Positions 43,988 to 53,342 of a DNA stretch of 64,000 nucleotides are shown piece after piece. The stretch is from Hallerella sp964587155 (GTDB lineage: Bacteria; Fibrobacterota; Fibrobacteria; Fibrobacterales; Fibrobacteraceae), in NCBI GenBank assembly GCA_964587155.1, contig CAZPKF010000007.1, positions 1 to 64,000 of the forward strand, given 5' to 3'. The position numbers and the translations under genes are program-made. How positions within the stretch are numbered: position 1 is the stretch's first letter; every line of letters begins with the position of its first letter. The notes beneath the pieces were generated by a model. The model did not search any database. It was not told the DNA's origin and saw only the letters and a program-made list of their open reading frames with translations.

Positions 43988-46216
43988 TTATTCTTCGAGG
44001 AAGTCTAAAAACTTCTTGTGATGGGGGGCGCATTGTTCCCGGCAAGGCTCTAGGGGTGAACCAAGAGGAAAATTTTCCGATATGAGTTCCTGCAACCGGG
44101 TAAACCGTTTTTGCATGCGGTTATTTTGAATGGCTTCGGAAAAGGCGCTGTTCCCGGAAAGAATCCAAACGTGGCCTTTGGCTCGGGTGATTCCCGTGTA
44201 AAGTAAATTTCGTTGCAACATCCGGAAGTGCGAGGAATCTAGGATGAGGATGACCGCAGAATATTCGCTGCCCTGGCTTTTGTGAATTGTACAGGCGTAA
44301 GCCAAAGAAAGCTCGTTCATGTTGTCGCTTTCATAGCAGACCAAATGCCCGTCAAAATCGACGGTCAATTTTTTTTCGCTTTTAATTAAAGCGATGATGG
44401 TTCCGGTGTCTCCGTTGAATACGTTCTTTTCGTAATTGTTTTTGAGTTGCATGACTCGGTCGCCCAATTTCCATTCCGTATTTTCGGCTGTGAAGGATTT
44501 TGTCGAAGGGTTCAGCAATTTTTGTAAAAAGGCGTTGAGCGCAATGGTTCCCAAAGGTCCTTTGTGCATGGGGACGAGAATCTGCAAATCGTTCTTTTTG
44601 GAAATGGTTGGGATCGTTTCCAAAACAAGATTTTCCAACATTTGAAGAGCTTCTTCCGGTTCTTCAAAGGGAAGATAATGAAAATGATTTCCATTGATGG
44701 GTGACGGCTTGATTCCTCGGTTGACAAGGGATGCTTTTTCGGCAATGTCATTGTCTTTCGCCTGTCGGAAAATATGTGTTAGACGGATACTTTGAATGTT
44801 TGGAATGGAAAGCAAGTCACGCAAAACGTTTCCGGGTCCGATGCTCGGCAGCTGATCTTTGTCGCCAATGATGATGAGTCTTGTCCGTTTTGGGATTGCT
44901 TTCATCAGTCCGGCGCAAAGCCAGGTGTCCACCATGGAAAATTCATCGACGATGATGATCCCCGTTTCAATGGGAAAGTTTTCGTCCCGCATGAATCGGC
45001 GAGTTTCTGGGTTGATTTCTAACAGCCGATGTAATGTTTTGGCGCTGTGCCCGGTAACTTCTTGCATTCGACGGGCGGCGCGGCCTGTTGGGGCTGCCAG
45101 CGTGACATCGATTTCTTTGGATTCTGCAAGGGATAGAATTCCTTTGAGAAGTGTCGTCTTACCTGTTCCCGGCCCACCGGTGATGATGAAAATTTGATTT
45201 TGAAATGCCTGGAGGATGCCTTCTTTTTGAATGGGGTCGTATGTGAATCCTTGATTTTTTTCAACTTCGGAAAGGGCGTTTTCCCATTCATCTGGTTCAT
45301 TTTGAACGGAAGGGTTTTGGAGACGATTATTTACAAATTCAGCGATGAACGATTCGGCGCGGGCTAATCCCGGAATGGAAATTTTCCCATTGACTTCCCA
45401 AAGTTTTCCCGATTTCAGAATGTGTTCTAACGCATACGTCAAATTTTCGAAAGATTCCGCACTGTTCATTTGTAGGCGCAATTCTTTGGCCGTGTTGGAA
45501 AGAAGGGTCTCTTTGGGCAAGTATGTGTGTCCTTCTGCGGAAGAAGCCTTGAGGATGGTGTAGCAAAGTCCCGCTTCGAGTCTTTCGGAGCTCCATTCCG
45601 GAAGCCCCATTTTACGGGCAATTTCATCGGCTTTGACAAAACCGACGCCCCAAACTTCTTCGCAAAGGATGTAGGGATTTTCGGTGATGATGCGAATTGT
45701 GCTTTCGCCGTATTGCCGCCACAGTCGAATGGCGATGCTCCCTAAAATGCCGTGGCTGTAAAGGAACAGCATCGTTTCGCGGCTTTCGCGCATTTGCTTC
45801 CAATCGTGCAAAAATTGGGTAACTTTTTTTCCGGAAAATCCTTTGATTTTTTTCTGGAAAATCTCATCGCCTTCGCCATCCAAAATGTTCACCAAATCTT
45901 TGCCGAATGTGTCTACAAGGCGCTTTGCCGTTGCTTCGCCAATGCCTTTAAAAAATCCCCCCGAAAGATAGGCGATAAGGCCGCTTCCTGAATCGGGGAA
46001 AAAGACTTCGCTTCGCGTGCAAAGAAATTGTCTTCCGTATTTGGGGTGAACTGTCCAATCGCCATCCATGCGCAGCGATTCTCCTACGGAAAGTTCCGGA
46101 AATGTGCCTGTGACGGCGACAGGCCGCGTTTCGCCTTCAACGGTAAATTTGAGCACGGAAAAACCGTTTTCGGGATTTCGGAAAGTAATGGTTTTTAGCG
46201 TGCCTTCTAATTGCAT
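43988..46216 (-). CDS. recD2: RecD-like (RecD2/YrrC) DNA helicase
   Basis: 5'-3' superfamily 1B helicase of the RecBC-independent type. 742 residues. The N-terminal OB-like and helix-hairpin-helix regions (MQLEGTLKTITFRNPENGFSV; FKGIGEATAKRLV; VWGVGFVKADEIA) precede the helicase core: Walker A GGPGTGKTT, AAPTGRAARRM, IVDEFSMVD, GDKDQLPSIGPG, HIFRQA, and at the end TIHKSQGSEY and LLYTGITRAK. It converges with the patatin gene, 24 bases between stop codons. Confidence 0.95.
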   Translation of the reverse strand: MQLEGTLKTITFRNPENGFSVLKFTVEGETRPVAVTGTFPELSVGESLRMDGDWTVHPKYGRQFLCTRSEVFFPDSGSGLIAYLSGGFFKGIGEATAKRLVDTFGKDLVNILDGEGDEIFQKKIKGFSGKKVTQFLHDWKQMRESRETMLFLYSHGILGSIAIRLWRQYGESTIRIITENPYILCEEVWGVGFVKADEIARKMGLPEWSSERLEAGLCYTILKASSAEGHTYLPKETLLSNTAKELRLQMNSAESFENLTYALEHILKSGKLWEVNGKISIPGLARAESFIAEFVNNRLQNPSVQNEPDEWENALSEVEKNQGFTYDPIQKEGILQAFQNQIFIITGGPGTGKTTLLKGILSLAESKEIDVTLAAPTGRAARRMQEVTGHSAKTLHRLLEINPETRRFMRDENFPIETGIIIVDEFSMVDTWLCAGLMKAIPKRTRLIIIGDKDQLPSIGPGNVLRDLLSIPNIQSIRLTHIFRQAKDNDIAEKASLVNRGIKPSPINGNHFHYLPFEEPEEALQMLENLVLETIPTISKKNDLQILVPMHKGPLGTIALNAFLQKLLNPSTKSFTAENTEWKLGDRVMQLKNNYEKNVFNGDTGTIIALIKSEKKLTVDFDGHLVCYESDNMNELSLAYACTIHKSQGSEYSAVILILDSSHFRMLQRNLLYTGITRAKGHVWILSGNSAFSEAIQNNRMQKRFTRLQELISENFPLGSPLEPCREQCAPHHKKFLDFLEE

Positions 46217-46296
46217 GGGAAAAAATTAGAAATTTACTTAACAGAAAATGAAAAGACTTTCCCTTGGCATTTTATAAATTGCTAAATTGACGAACC

Positions 46297-48036
46297 ATGG
46301 AAAAATTGATGTTTTTAAAACGCTTCTGGCGTTACCTTGCTCCGGGAGTTTCGATCATTTCTCTCGCTCAGATTCTTTGTTACTGTGTTTTCAAAAATTT
46401 TTATCTTCGGGCGGAAATCATCTGTTTTGTCGTTGCCGTTTTGCTTGTTGCGATAGTTTCTTTTGTACAAAATCAAAAGCCGGCGATCCGCACTTTTTCA
46501 ATCAAAACATTTTCCTGTTTGTCCGTGTATTTATTTTTGATTGCCTTTGTAGGAATGACTTTCCGCTATGGGATGAATACGTTTCCGTTGGCAAGGTATG
46601 AAGAAGTCATTCAAACGTTGCAAATGCCTATTTCCGGATTTTCCATTATTTTCATCAAAGATTGGCTTTTGACGACAGTTCCCGTGTGTCTTCTTTTTGC
46701 TCTGACATTTCCCAAAGTTTTACAAAAACTCTATTGCTCTTTCGCGTATCCAAAACGGTTTCTTCTTTTTGTGTTCATCGGTTCGATGACTCTTGTCTTC
46801 AGTTATTTTGTTAAAGTGGTTTCTGTCGAAGGCGCAAAGCAATATGCGGAATTTTTATTGGGAATGGATGGCGATTTTACGTTAGAACATTCGGATTTTT
46901 TGGAGAAAAATTTTAAAACGGTGACAAACGCAGATGTTTCGGCGGATTCCAGCACACGGAATCTAGTGTACATTTTTGTGGAATCGTTGGAAAATTCGTT
47001 TCAAAAATATGCGGCTCCATTAGACAGCTTGGCAAAGAATTCACTGCAATTCGCATATGATTCCCTTTCAAATTTTGATGGAGGCTTTTCGACAGAGGGC
47101 GCTTTGAATACAGTCCAATCGACAATTGCCAAAACTTCGGGGATTCCCGTTTTGCTGTATTCCCATCGGACATTGGGATATGTAGGCAAATTCGGTGATT
47201 CTTTTTTTGACGAAGTCCCAAGTATTTACGATGTCCTTCATCTGTTTGGGTATAAAAATGTTTTTGTTCAAGGAACCGATTCGGATTTTGCCAAAATGCG
47301 TTCGTTCTTTTTGTCGCACGGGATTGATACGTTTTACGACAATGTTCATTTGGAATCCAGTCAAAATGCACAGTCGGAGAACGAGTCGGATTTGGTGATG
47401 CGAGTGAAGTATTCTGCCGCTTGGCGCGATCAATTTCTTTTTGAAAAATCCAGACAAATTTTAGACACGCTTTCCAAAGAAGCGCATTTTTCACTGTCGA
47501 TTGCCACGATAGATACGCACTTTCCCCATGGATTTTATGACAAGAATTGTTTGGAAAAGCCGAAGGATGGTTCTGATTTAGAAACATTGAAAGCGACAAT
47601 CCGCTGCTCTTCGCGGGAACTTGTGGAATTTGTCAAATGGATAGAAGATCAGCCTTTTGGAAAAAATACAACGGTTGTTATTGCGGGCGATCATATTTTC
47701 CAGGGAAAACTGTTGGTGGAAAATATTCCGGATTCTCAAAGGCGTTGGGTTGATATTTTTGTCCATCCAAGTCAGATGCCGTTGAATCGAGAAAGTCGGG
47801 TGTTGACTTCTTTTGACATGGCGCCGACTGTTTTGGAAAGTATGGGATTTTCTTTGAAAGATTCGCGGATGGGTTTGGGCGTTAGTCTGTTTTCGAATGA
47901 ACGGACCCTTGCCGAAAAGTTCGGCATTGATTCTTTGAACGCCGCAATCAAAAATTTGAAAAGGTCTTATGAATATAACGATCTTTTGTTCGGGAAACCA
48001 CGAGAAGAATCTCCAGAAACGAAAGCGGACAGATGA
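46297..48036 (+). CDS. Membrane sulfatase-fold transferase, MdoB/OpgB-like
   Basis: A 579-residue protein with about five membrane segments in the first 185 residues and an alkaline-phosphatase-fold domain outside the membrane. VYIFVESLEN, the nucleophile Thr region TIAKTSGIPV, DTHFPHGFYD and VVIAGDHI are the metal and active-site blocks of phosphoglycerol transferases. The closest pattern is E. coli OpgB, which adds phosphoglycerol to periplasmic glucans; lipoteichoic synthases share the fold. ATG 46297 is divergent from recD2. The substrate in this organism is unknown. Confidence 0.87.
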   Translation: MEKLMFLKRFWRYLAPGVSIISLAQILCYCVFKNFYLRAEIICFVVAVLLVAIVSFVQNQKPAIRTFSIKTFSCLSVYLFLIAFVGMTFRYGMNTFPLARYEEVIQTLQMPISGFSIIFIKDWLLTTVPVCLLFALTFPKVLQKLYCSFAYPKRFLLFVFIGSMTLVFSYFVKVVSVEGAKQYAEFLLGMDGDFTLEHSDFLEKNFKTVTNADVSADSSTRNLVYIFVESLENSFQKYAAPLDSLAKNSLQFAYDSLSNFDGGFSTEGALNTVQSTIAKTSGIPVLLYSHRTLGYVGKFGDSFFDEVPSIYDVLHLFGYKNVFVQGTDSDFAKMRSFFLSHGIDTFYDNVHLESSQNAQSENESDLVMRVKYSAAWRDQFLFEKSRQILDTLSKEAHFSLSIATIDTHFPHGFYDKNCLEKPKDGSDLETLKATIRCSSRELVEFVKWIEDQPFGKNTTVVIAGDHIFQGKLLVENIPDSQRRWVDIFVHPSQMPLNRESRVLTSFDMAPTVLESMGFSLKDSRMGLGVSLFSNERTLAEKFGIDSLNAAIKNLKRSYEYNDLLFGKPREESPETKADR

Positions 48037-48493
48037 GTTTTTAAACTGCGCATTTCGCCGTTGAATGTTTTTTGAATTGCTCCAGAAAAATTTTTAAGGG
48101 ACCTCCCGTTCAAAAGGTCAACGGCTCGGTTCCAAGTTCTGTTTCGCTGAGTTTCAGGATGCCTTGTGGAACCTCTATTCCGCAAAAAAATCCATTCTGC
48201 AAATCTGCGCTCCTTTTTTACAAAGGAGAGTTTTTTTCAAAAAGGACAGCCCGCACTTTGCACAAAAGGTTCGCGGTCCACATTCAAACAAATTTCCATT
48301 TTGCGAAAACGGATTCCTTCTTTGCCGTAGAAATCGTGTAAAATTCACTCCATTTTCAGAAAAGGATTTTCGTTTGACCCCCCAATCCAATTCGACAGAT
48401 ATCATTTAATTTTTGATTTTTCATTTCTCATTTAAATTCGCGGTCATTTTGAAAAGCGAAATTCCGTTGGAATGTTGATGTGAAAAATGAAAA
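48037..48493. other. Noncoding stretch of about 450 bases
   Basis: Between the MdoB-like gene and the ATPase gene. I see no credible gene. It holds two short TTCC-rich inverted stretches near 48060-48250, several A/T-rich blocks with runs of T and A, and copy B of a diverged repeat at 48291-48385. A second ATPase gene, expected next to the first, is absent. Confidence 0.55.
48291..48385. repeat. Diverged intergenic repeat, copy B
   Basis: Alignable with copy A at 24771-24860 over about 90 bases around TGCGAAAACGG. The minus-strand reading frame 48175-48405 covers it and gives a Cys-rich, Lys-rich peptide (NPFSQNGNLFECGPR) that is likely not a real protein. Both copies lie in intergenic regions. 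Confidence 0.5.
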
Positions 48494-49270
48494 TTATCCG
48501 TTGGGAATCGCGGCGATCAATTTTTTCGTGTAAGAATCCTGAGGATTTTCAATGACATCACGGCTTTTTCCCGTTTCGACGATTCGCCCTTGGTACATTA
48601 CGGCGACTCGATTTGTGTATTGCGCTACGAGTCCCATATTGTGCGTGATGAGCAATACAGAGGTCCCCGCATCTTGTGCCATGCGTTTTAAAACGGCGAG
48701 GACTGCTGCTTGGACGGTTACATCTAGGGCGGTCGTCGGTTCATCGGCAATGATGATTTTGGGGCCGGGCAAAAGGGCCATGACAATGCAAACGCGTTGG
48801 AGCATTCCTCCACTCATTTCGCAAGGGTAAGAGTTCAAAACGCGATCGGGGTCTGCAAAACCCGCCGATTTTAACAGCGAGTGCATTTTTTCGAGAGCTT
48901 CTTTTTTCGGGGATTCCGGAATCGCTTCCCGCAATTGGCTTTGAATGGTTCTGACAGGATCTAACGCCTGCATGGGCTCTTGGAAAATAACGGAAATTTT
49001 TTTGCCGCGAATTTGACGCAATTCGGAAATGGACATTTTCAAAAGGTCCTTGCCTTCGAAGAAGGCTTCTCCGGAAATCACTTTTGCAGAAGGCTTTGGG
49101 AGCAGACCTAAAATTCCCATCGAAGTGACGCTTTTGCCGCTGCCCGATTCGCCGACAAGGGCAAAAAATTCCCCGGAGAAAATGTCGAAAGAAACTCCAA
49201 AGGTCACTTGAGATGCCCCGAATGCGACAGAGATATTTTTGGCGGAAAGTACGGGGATGCTTTTATTCAT
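48494..49270 (-). CDS. ABC transporter ATP-binding protein, OppD/DppD-like
   Basis: About 258 residues. Walker A GESGSGKS, signature EMSGGMLQRV, Walker B IIIADEPTTALD and the His switch ITHN are complete, with PMQALDPVRTIQ typical of peptide/nickel transporters. It lacks the C-terminal oligo_HPY extension of OppD (usual length near 320). ATG 49270 overlaps the YejE-like stop by eight bases. Only one of the usual two ATPases is present here. Confidence 0.92.
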   Translation of the reverse strand: MNKSIPVLSAKNISVAFGASQVTFGVSFDIFSGEFFALVGESGSGKSVTSMGILGLLPKPSAKVISGEAFFEGKDLLKMSISELRQIRGKKISVIFQEPMQALDPVRTIQSQLREAIPESPKKEALEKMHSLLKSAGFADPDRVLNSYPCEMSGGMLQRVCIVMALLPGPKIIIADEPTTALDVTVQAAVLAVLKRMAQDAGTSVLLITHNMGLVAQYTNRVAVMYQGRIVETGKSRDVIENPQDSYTKKLIAAIPNG

Positions 49271-50312
49271 ACCGGTCTCCCGATTTGGGGTCCATCGCAT
49301 CGCGGATTCCTTCGCCGACGAATGTGGTTAAAAGTAGCGTTGCAAATAGGGCGGCTACGGTGCTGATGGAAATCCATGGCGCATATAGATTGTTTAATCC
49401 TTCACTCATCAATTCTCCCCAACTCGGAGTCGGCGGTTCTAAGCCGAATCCCAAAAAGTCTAGCGATGTGAGGCTTCCAATGCCGCCGATAAGGGTGAAT
49501 GGGAACAGCGTGATGACGGGAGTCAAGGCGTTGGGGAGCATTTCTTTAAAGAAAATGTGCAAACGTCCCAATCCGAGCATTTTCGCCGCTTGAATGTAGG
49601 GCTGGGAACGAAGCTTCATGTATTCTGCCCGCATATAATAACTGAGTGAAATCCAGTTGAAAATGGTCATGATGCCGATGAGCAATAAAAAGCTTCTGCC
49701 GTAAATGGAGCCAACGAGAATCACCACGTAAAGGAATGGCAACGACGACCAGATTTCAATTCCCCTTTGCATGAAAATATCCCATTTTCCGCCGAGATAA
49801 CCTTGAATTCCGCCAATGATAATGCCCAAAATCGTTCCCAGTGCAGTGAGAAGCAGGCTGAAACTCATGCAAATCCGGAATCCGTGAATCAGCCGGGAGA
49901 GCACATCGCGGCCGTGAGCATCGGTTCCCAAAAGGTGCGTTTTGCTTGGAGGAAACGGCGGTGTTCCGTCTGCAGAAAGGTCCGCTTTTAATGGATCATG
50001 GGGAATGGGCGGCATCAAAACCCAAATGTCTTTTCCCGCATTTCGGGCGTTGTCGAGAAGTATTTGGTAATCGGGCTCTGTTTGGTAAGCTCCTCCGAAA
50101 TCCGATTCGGCATAAGAGACGAATGCCGGAAAGTAGAAAGAACCTTCGTATCGCAGAATTAACGGTTCATCGTTTGAAAGCCATGGTGATAAGAGGGAAC
50201 ATGCGTATGCGATGAGAAGTGCCCATAAAGACAAACGGGCAATTCGATTCTTTTTGAAGCGATTCAACCGTTTTTGCATTTCGGGAGAAATTTTGGGCAA
50301 CGTCACTTTCAC
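49263..50312 (-). CDS. ABC transporter permease, YejE/DppC-like
   Basis: Inner-membrane permease, 349 residues. MPPIPHDPLKADLSADG and PPSKTHLLGTDAHGRDVLSRLIHGFR resemble YejE; the BPD motif EAA-like loop is AAKMLGLGRLHIFFKEMLPNALTPVI. Five or six membrane segments. YejE partners YejB in uptake of peptides such as microcin C and murein fragments, but in the neighbourhood of glycanases an oligosaccharide cargo is possible. Follows the YejB-like gene by ten bases. Confidence 0.92.
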   Translation of the reverse strand: MKVTLPKISPEMQKRLNRFKKNRIARLSLWALLIAYACSLLSPWLSNDEPLILRYEGSFYFPAFVSYAESDFGGAYQTEPDYQILLDNARNAGKDIWVLMPPIPHDPLKADLSADGTPPFPPSKTHLLGTDAHGRDVLSRLIHGFRICMSFSLLLTALGTILGIIIGGIQGYLGGKWDIFMQRGIEIWSSLPFLYVVILVGSIYGRSFLLLIGIMTIFNWISLSYYMRAEYMKLRSQPYIQAAKMLGLGRLHIFFKEMLPNALTPVITLFPFTLIGGIGSLTSLDFLGFGLEPPTPSWGELMSEGLNNLYAPWISISTVAALFATLLLTTFVGEGIRDAMDPKSGDRYE

Positions 50313-50322
50313 TGTGTATCCT

Positions 50323-51339
50323 TTAATGAAACCGGATTCGCGGATCGACTACCGTGTAAAGGATGTCGCTGAACAATCTTCCGAATAGGGTGAGAACGCT
50401 TGAAAGCAAAATGATTCCCATCACGACGTTGTAATCGCGGTTCACCATGGAATTGTAATAGAGAAGTCCCATGCCGTCAATGTCGAATACTTTTTCAATC
50501 AAAAGGGCTCCGGCGAAAAGCAACGTGAACACTTCGGAAAGTCGAGTAACGATGGGAATTAAAGCGTTTCGAAGGGCGTGTTTAATCAAAGCTTCCCGGA
50601 AGGTCATTCCTTTTGCCACGGCGGTTCGCATGTAATCTTTGCCGAGTTCTTCTAGAACGCTGTTTTTCATCAAGAACGTGAGAAAGGCGAATTCGCTTAT
50701 CATGTAACAAAACATGGGAAGCGTCCAGTGCAAAATGACGTCTTGAAATTTTCCCCACAAAGACAAATCTTCAAAATCTTCGGAGACGATTCCGCCCAAG
50801 GGGAAAATATCCAAGAAAGAACCGCCTGCCAAAAAAATGATGAGCAAAATTCCCAAGGCATATCCGGGCATCACATAGCCGGAAAATATAATTGCAGAAG
50901 AAACTTTGTCTACGGCGGAGTGATTTTTGACCGCTTTGAAAAGACCCAAGGGAATGCAGATTAGGTAACTCAACAAAAACGAAGTGAGTCCGAACGCAAG
51001 TGAAATGGGAAAACGTGAAGAAATGACATCCCAAACGGGAATTCCATAAGTATAAGACATTCCCAAGTCTAGGTGGAGAAGATTCCAAATCCAGTCGATG
51101 TAACGTTTCCAAGCAGGCTTGTCGAATCCGAAGTAACTTTGGATTTGCGCAATTTGTTCTGGGGAAATGGATTTTGATGCGGAAACGCCACCGTGCGCAG
51201 CCGCCGCCGATTGCACTTTTGCAATCATCTCTTCGACAGGACCGCCCGGAATTAGCTGGATCAAGGCAAAGCAGACGATGGAGATTCCCAAAAGCGTGGG
51301 AATCATCAACAAAAGTCTGCGTAAAATGTAAGCCTTCAT
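50323..51339 (-). CDS. ABC transporter permease, YejB/DppB-like
   Basis: Inner-membrane permease, about 338 residues. The N-terminus LRRLLLMIPTLLGISIVCFALIQLIPGGP is the typical DppB/YejB opening, and the EAA loop reads RTAVAKGMTFREALIKHALRNALIPIV. ATG 51339 is chosen; an upstream TTG is in frame. Only 16 bases separate it from the GH44 stop codon, so it may be co-transcribed with the glycanases. No substrate-binding protein gene is adjacent. Confidence 0.92.
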   Translation of the reverse strand: MKAYILRRLLLMIPTLLGISIVCFALIQLIPGGPVEEMIAKVQSAAAAHGGVSASKSISPEQIAQIQSYFGFDKPAWKRYIDWIWNLLHLDLGMSYTYGIPVWDVISSRFPISLAFGLTSFLLSYLICIPLGLFKAVKNHSAVDKVSSAIIFSGYVMPGYALGILLIIFLAGGSFLDIFPLGGIVSEDFEDLSLWGKFQDVILHWTLPMFCYMISEFAFLTFLMKNSVLEELGKDYMRTAVAKGMTFREALIKHALRNALIPIVTRLSEVFTLLFAGALLIEKVFDIDGMGLLYYNSMVNRDYNVVMGIILLSSVLTLFGRLFSDILYTVVDPRIRFH

Positions 51340-51355
51340 CAAAAGGGGAATTTAG

Positions 51356-53266
51356 CTAAATTCCGCTGACGATTTGGAATGTTTTTTGACCCGAAGAGCT
51401 GTGGATGCGCACCAGATATTTGCCCGAGGGGTTTTCTATTTCAATGCGATTGGATCCTTTTGAAAGATTCGGCATTTGATGAATGCGTTGTCCCAAATGA
51501 TTGAAAATTTCTGCGCTTTGGGCGGAACCCGTTGGATTTTCGACAAACCAGAGATTTCCTTGCCGGGAAACACCGACGTTTTCGGTAGAAAGAATCGGAG
51601 AAATCGATTCGGACGCTTTTGTGGAAAGGAGAATCGCCGTGATGGATTTTGCCGGAAGGGAAAGGTTTAACTGATTCGAAGAGACGGAAACGTTTCCCGA
51701 TTTCAGCGCATTGTTGGTATGAGAAACGAAAGTCTCTCCAGAGAGGCCAAAAAGTGAGAGCGTTGGGAACGTCCCATTGGGAAGTGTTATGCCCGAAAGA
51801 TTTAGGCTGGCTGTTTGTGCTGCAGATTCTGTACGGTTCACCAAAATGATGGTCAGAGAGTCTTTCTCCGCATTGACCGAAGAATAAGCGGAAACGAGAG
51901 AATCGTTTGAAGAATTGGATTGGACGCGGAATTCTTTGGCGTAACGGCTGAACAGGTGCAGGACTTCGAACATGCCGTTTTTCCAAGTCCAGGGAGTAAA
52001 GATTTCGACACCGTTGTCGGCGAAGGTTCCCATGAAAGATGCGTAAATCAGGGCAATTGTCATTGCGTCTTCGGAGGGAAGGCTGGTTTCCGTCAGAGCG
52101 AACGTGATACCGTTATTTTCTCCAAAATATTTGTCGAGCCAATCGCTGATGCGTTTGAAGATGTATTCTTTTTCGATGGAATTGTCCCAGGCTCCGTTTA
52201 CGCGCTTGATGCCGTTTGCTCCGGGATAGACGTAAGTCGTGTCAAAAAAGACGCGGTGTAAATTCATCAAGTCGGCGAATGTTTTTTCTGTCGGGTACCA
52301 ATGAATGTCGAAAACGTCGAGCAGCTTTACTCCGGATGTTTTTTCCGCTTCGGCGATGCGTTTGATAAAGTATTCGAGCCAACAGTAATTTCTGTCAGTG
52401 GCGGGTACCAGATTGGATGTGCCGTTTCCATAATGGACGTTGCACCAATACCATTCATTTGCGACGACAGGTCCCATCAGTTTAATTTCGGGATAAATTT
52501 GGCGGGCAAGTTTTGCTGTGGCAATATAATTGTCGATAATCCGATCTGCCGTCGAGGAACTTTTTTGGTCGTAATCATAGGGAAGGTCATCGTGCGTGCC
52601 TGCCCAGATTTCGGGTTCATTGTCCATGCTCCAGTATTGGAAACGCGACATGTCGTAACCCAAATCTTTCCAGTGGTTTAAAATTTTAACGGTGCTGTCG
52701 GCAGTCCAAGGTTCAAGATATTTGCTGTAATCCCCGGCGGATATCAGGTTCCCTGCATCGTCAACGGTTCCCCCTCCGGCCAAGTTCAGTGTTTGTGGAG
52801 CCCAAGTGTTGTTGTGGTTGATGAAGTAATCCCAATCGGCAAAGTTGTTTTTGTTGTTGCTTGCGGCGTATCCTGCCAGCTGGAATCCGTAAATGGCGTC
52901 GACACCAGGCAAATTGTCCAAAATTTTTTTGGCGGTGATGTCCCAATCGTGCGGCTGAACGTTGTTGTACCAATCGGGATGGCTGGAAATTTTTTTGCGC
53001 CAGTTGTATTTGGTTGCATTGTTTCCCTGATTCATCCGGAGCATCCGCACTCCCGCTTCTTTGAAGTTGGTTAAAGAAGTGGAGTCCCGGCTGTCGATGG
53101 CAATGTTTGTGTCGACGAGCTCGTGACCGTCATCGTTTGCGTTTAAACCATAAAGATACGGTGAAATGCGACGGATACCTTCTTGAACGTCAATGGAAAT
53201 GGATATGTCGGCGAAAACAGTTCCGGCAGCGGCACAAAAAAGGGAAAGCCATTGGATTTTTTTCAT
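51356..53266 (-). CDS. Glycoside hydrolase family 44 endoglucanase/xyloglucanase, secreted
   Basis: About 636 residues. Signal peptide MKKIQWLSLFCAAAGTVFA, then a GH44 catalytic domain with YWSMDNEPEIWAGTHDD (acid/base Glu217) and LLDVFDIHWYP, and the nucleophile in ALTETS (Glu393). A beta-sandwich follows, then a C-terminal domain ending PSGKYLVRIHSSSGQKTFQIV that resembles type IX secretion (type A) signals. GH44 enzymes cut beta-1,4-glucans and often xyloglucan. ATG 53266 is set by the signal peptide. Preceded on the same strand by the GH74 gene. Confidence 0.92.
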   Translation of the reverse strand: MKKIQWLSLFCAAAGTVFADISISIDVQEGIRRISPYLYGLNANDDGHELVDTNIAIDSRDSTSLTNFKEAGVRMLRMNQGNNATKYNWRKKISSHPDWYNNVQPHDWDITAKKILDNLPGVDAIYGFQLAGYAASNNKNNFADWDYFINHNNTWAPQTLNLAGGGTVDDAGNLISAGDYSKYLEPWTADSTVKILNHWKDLGYDMSRFQYWSMDNEPEIWAGTHDDLPYDYDQKSSSTADRIIDNYIATAKLARQIYPEIKLMGPVVANEWYWCNVHYGNGTSNLVPATDRNYCWLEYFIKRIAEAEKTSGVKLLDVFDIHWYPTEKTFADLMNLHRVFFDTTYVYPGANGIKRVNGAWDNSIEKEYIFKRISDWLDKYFGENNGITFALTETSLPSEDAMTIALIYASFMGTFADNGVEIFTPWTWKNGMFEVLHLFSRYAKEFRVQSNSSNDSLVSAYSSVNAEKDSLTIILVNRTESAAQTASLNLSGITLPNGTFPTLSLFGLSGETFVSHTNNALKSGNVSVSSNQLNLSLPAKSITAILLSTKASESISPILSTENVGVSRQGNLWFVENPTGSAQSAEIFNHLGQRIHQMPNLSKGSNRIEIENPSGKYLVRIHSSSGQKTFQIVSGI

Positions 53267-53286
53267 AGGATTCTCAAACAAGTTCA

Positions 53287-53326
53287 AGCCATCACGTCGA
53301 AAATAATTCATTTATGCGTGATGGCT
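53287..53326 (-). repeat. Inverted repeat between the two glycanase genes
   Basis: AGCCATCACG (53287-53296) and CGTGATGGCT (53317-53326) are perfect 10-base arms with a 20-base spacer. In the transcript it forms a hairpin between the GH74 stop and GH44 start. Without a T run it is not a terminator; an RNA stability or processing element is likelier. Confidence 0.55.
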
Positions 53327-53342
53327 GTTTGAAATGAAATAG

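Noticed and set aside
48175..48405. 76-codon minus-strand gene in the intergenic repeat
   Set aside because: Composition is odd and the matching frame in the other repeat copy diverges; treated as a repeat and not as a protein.
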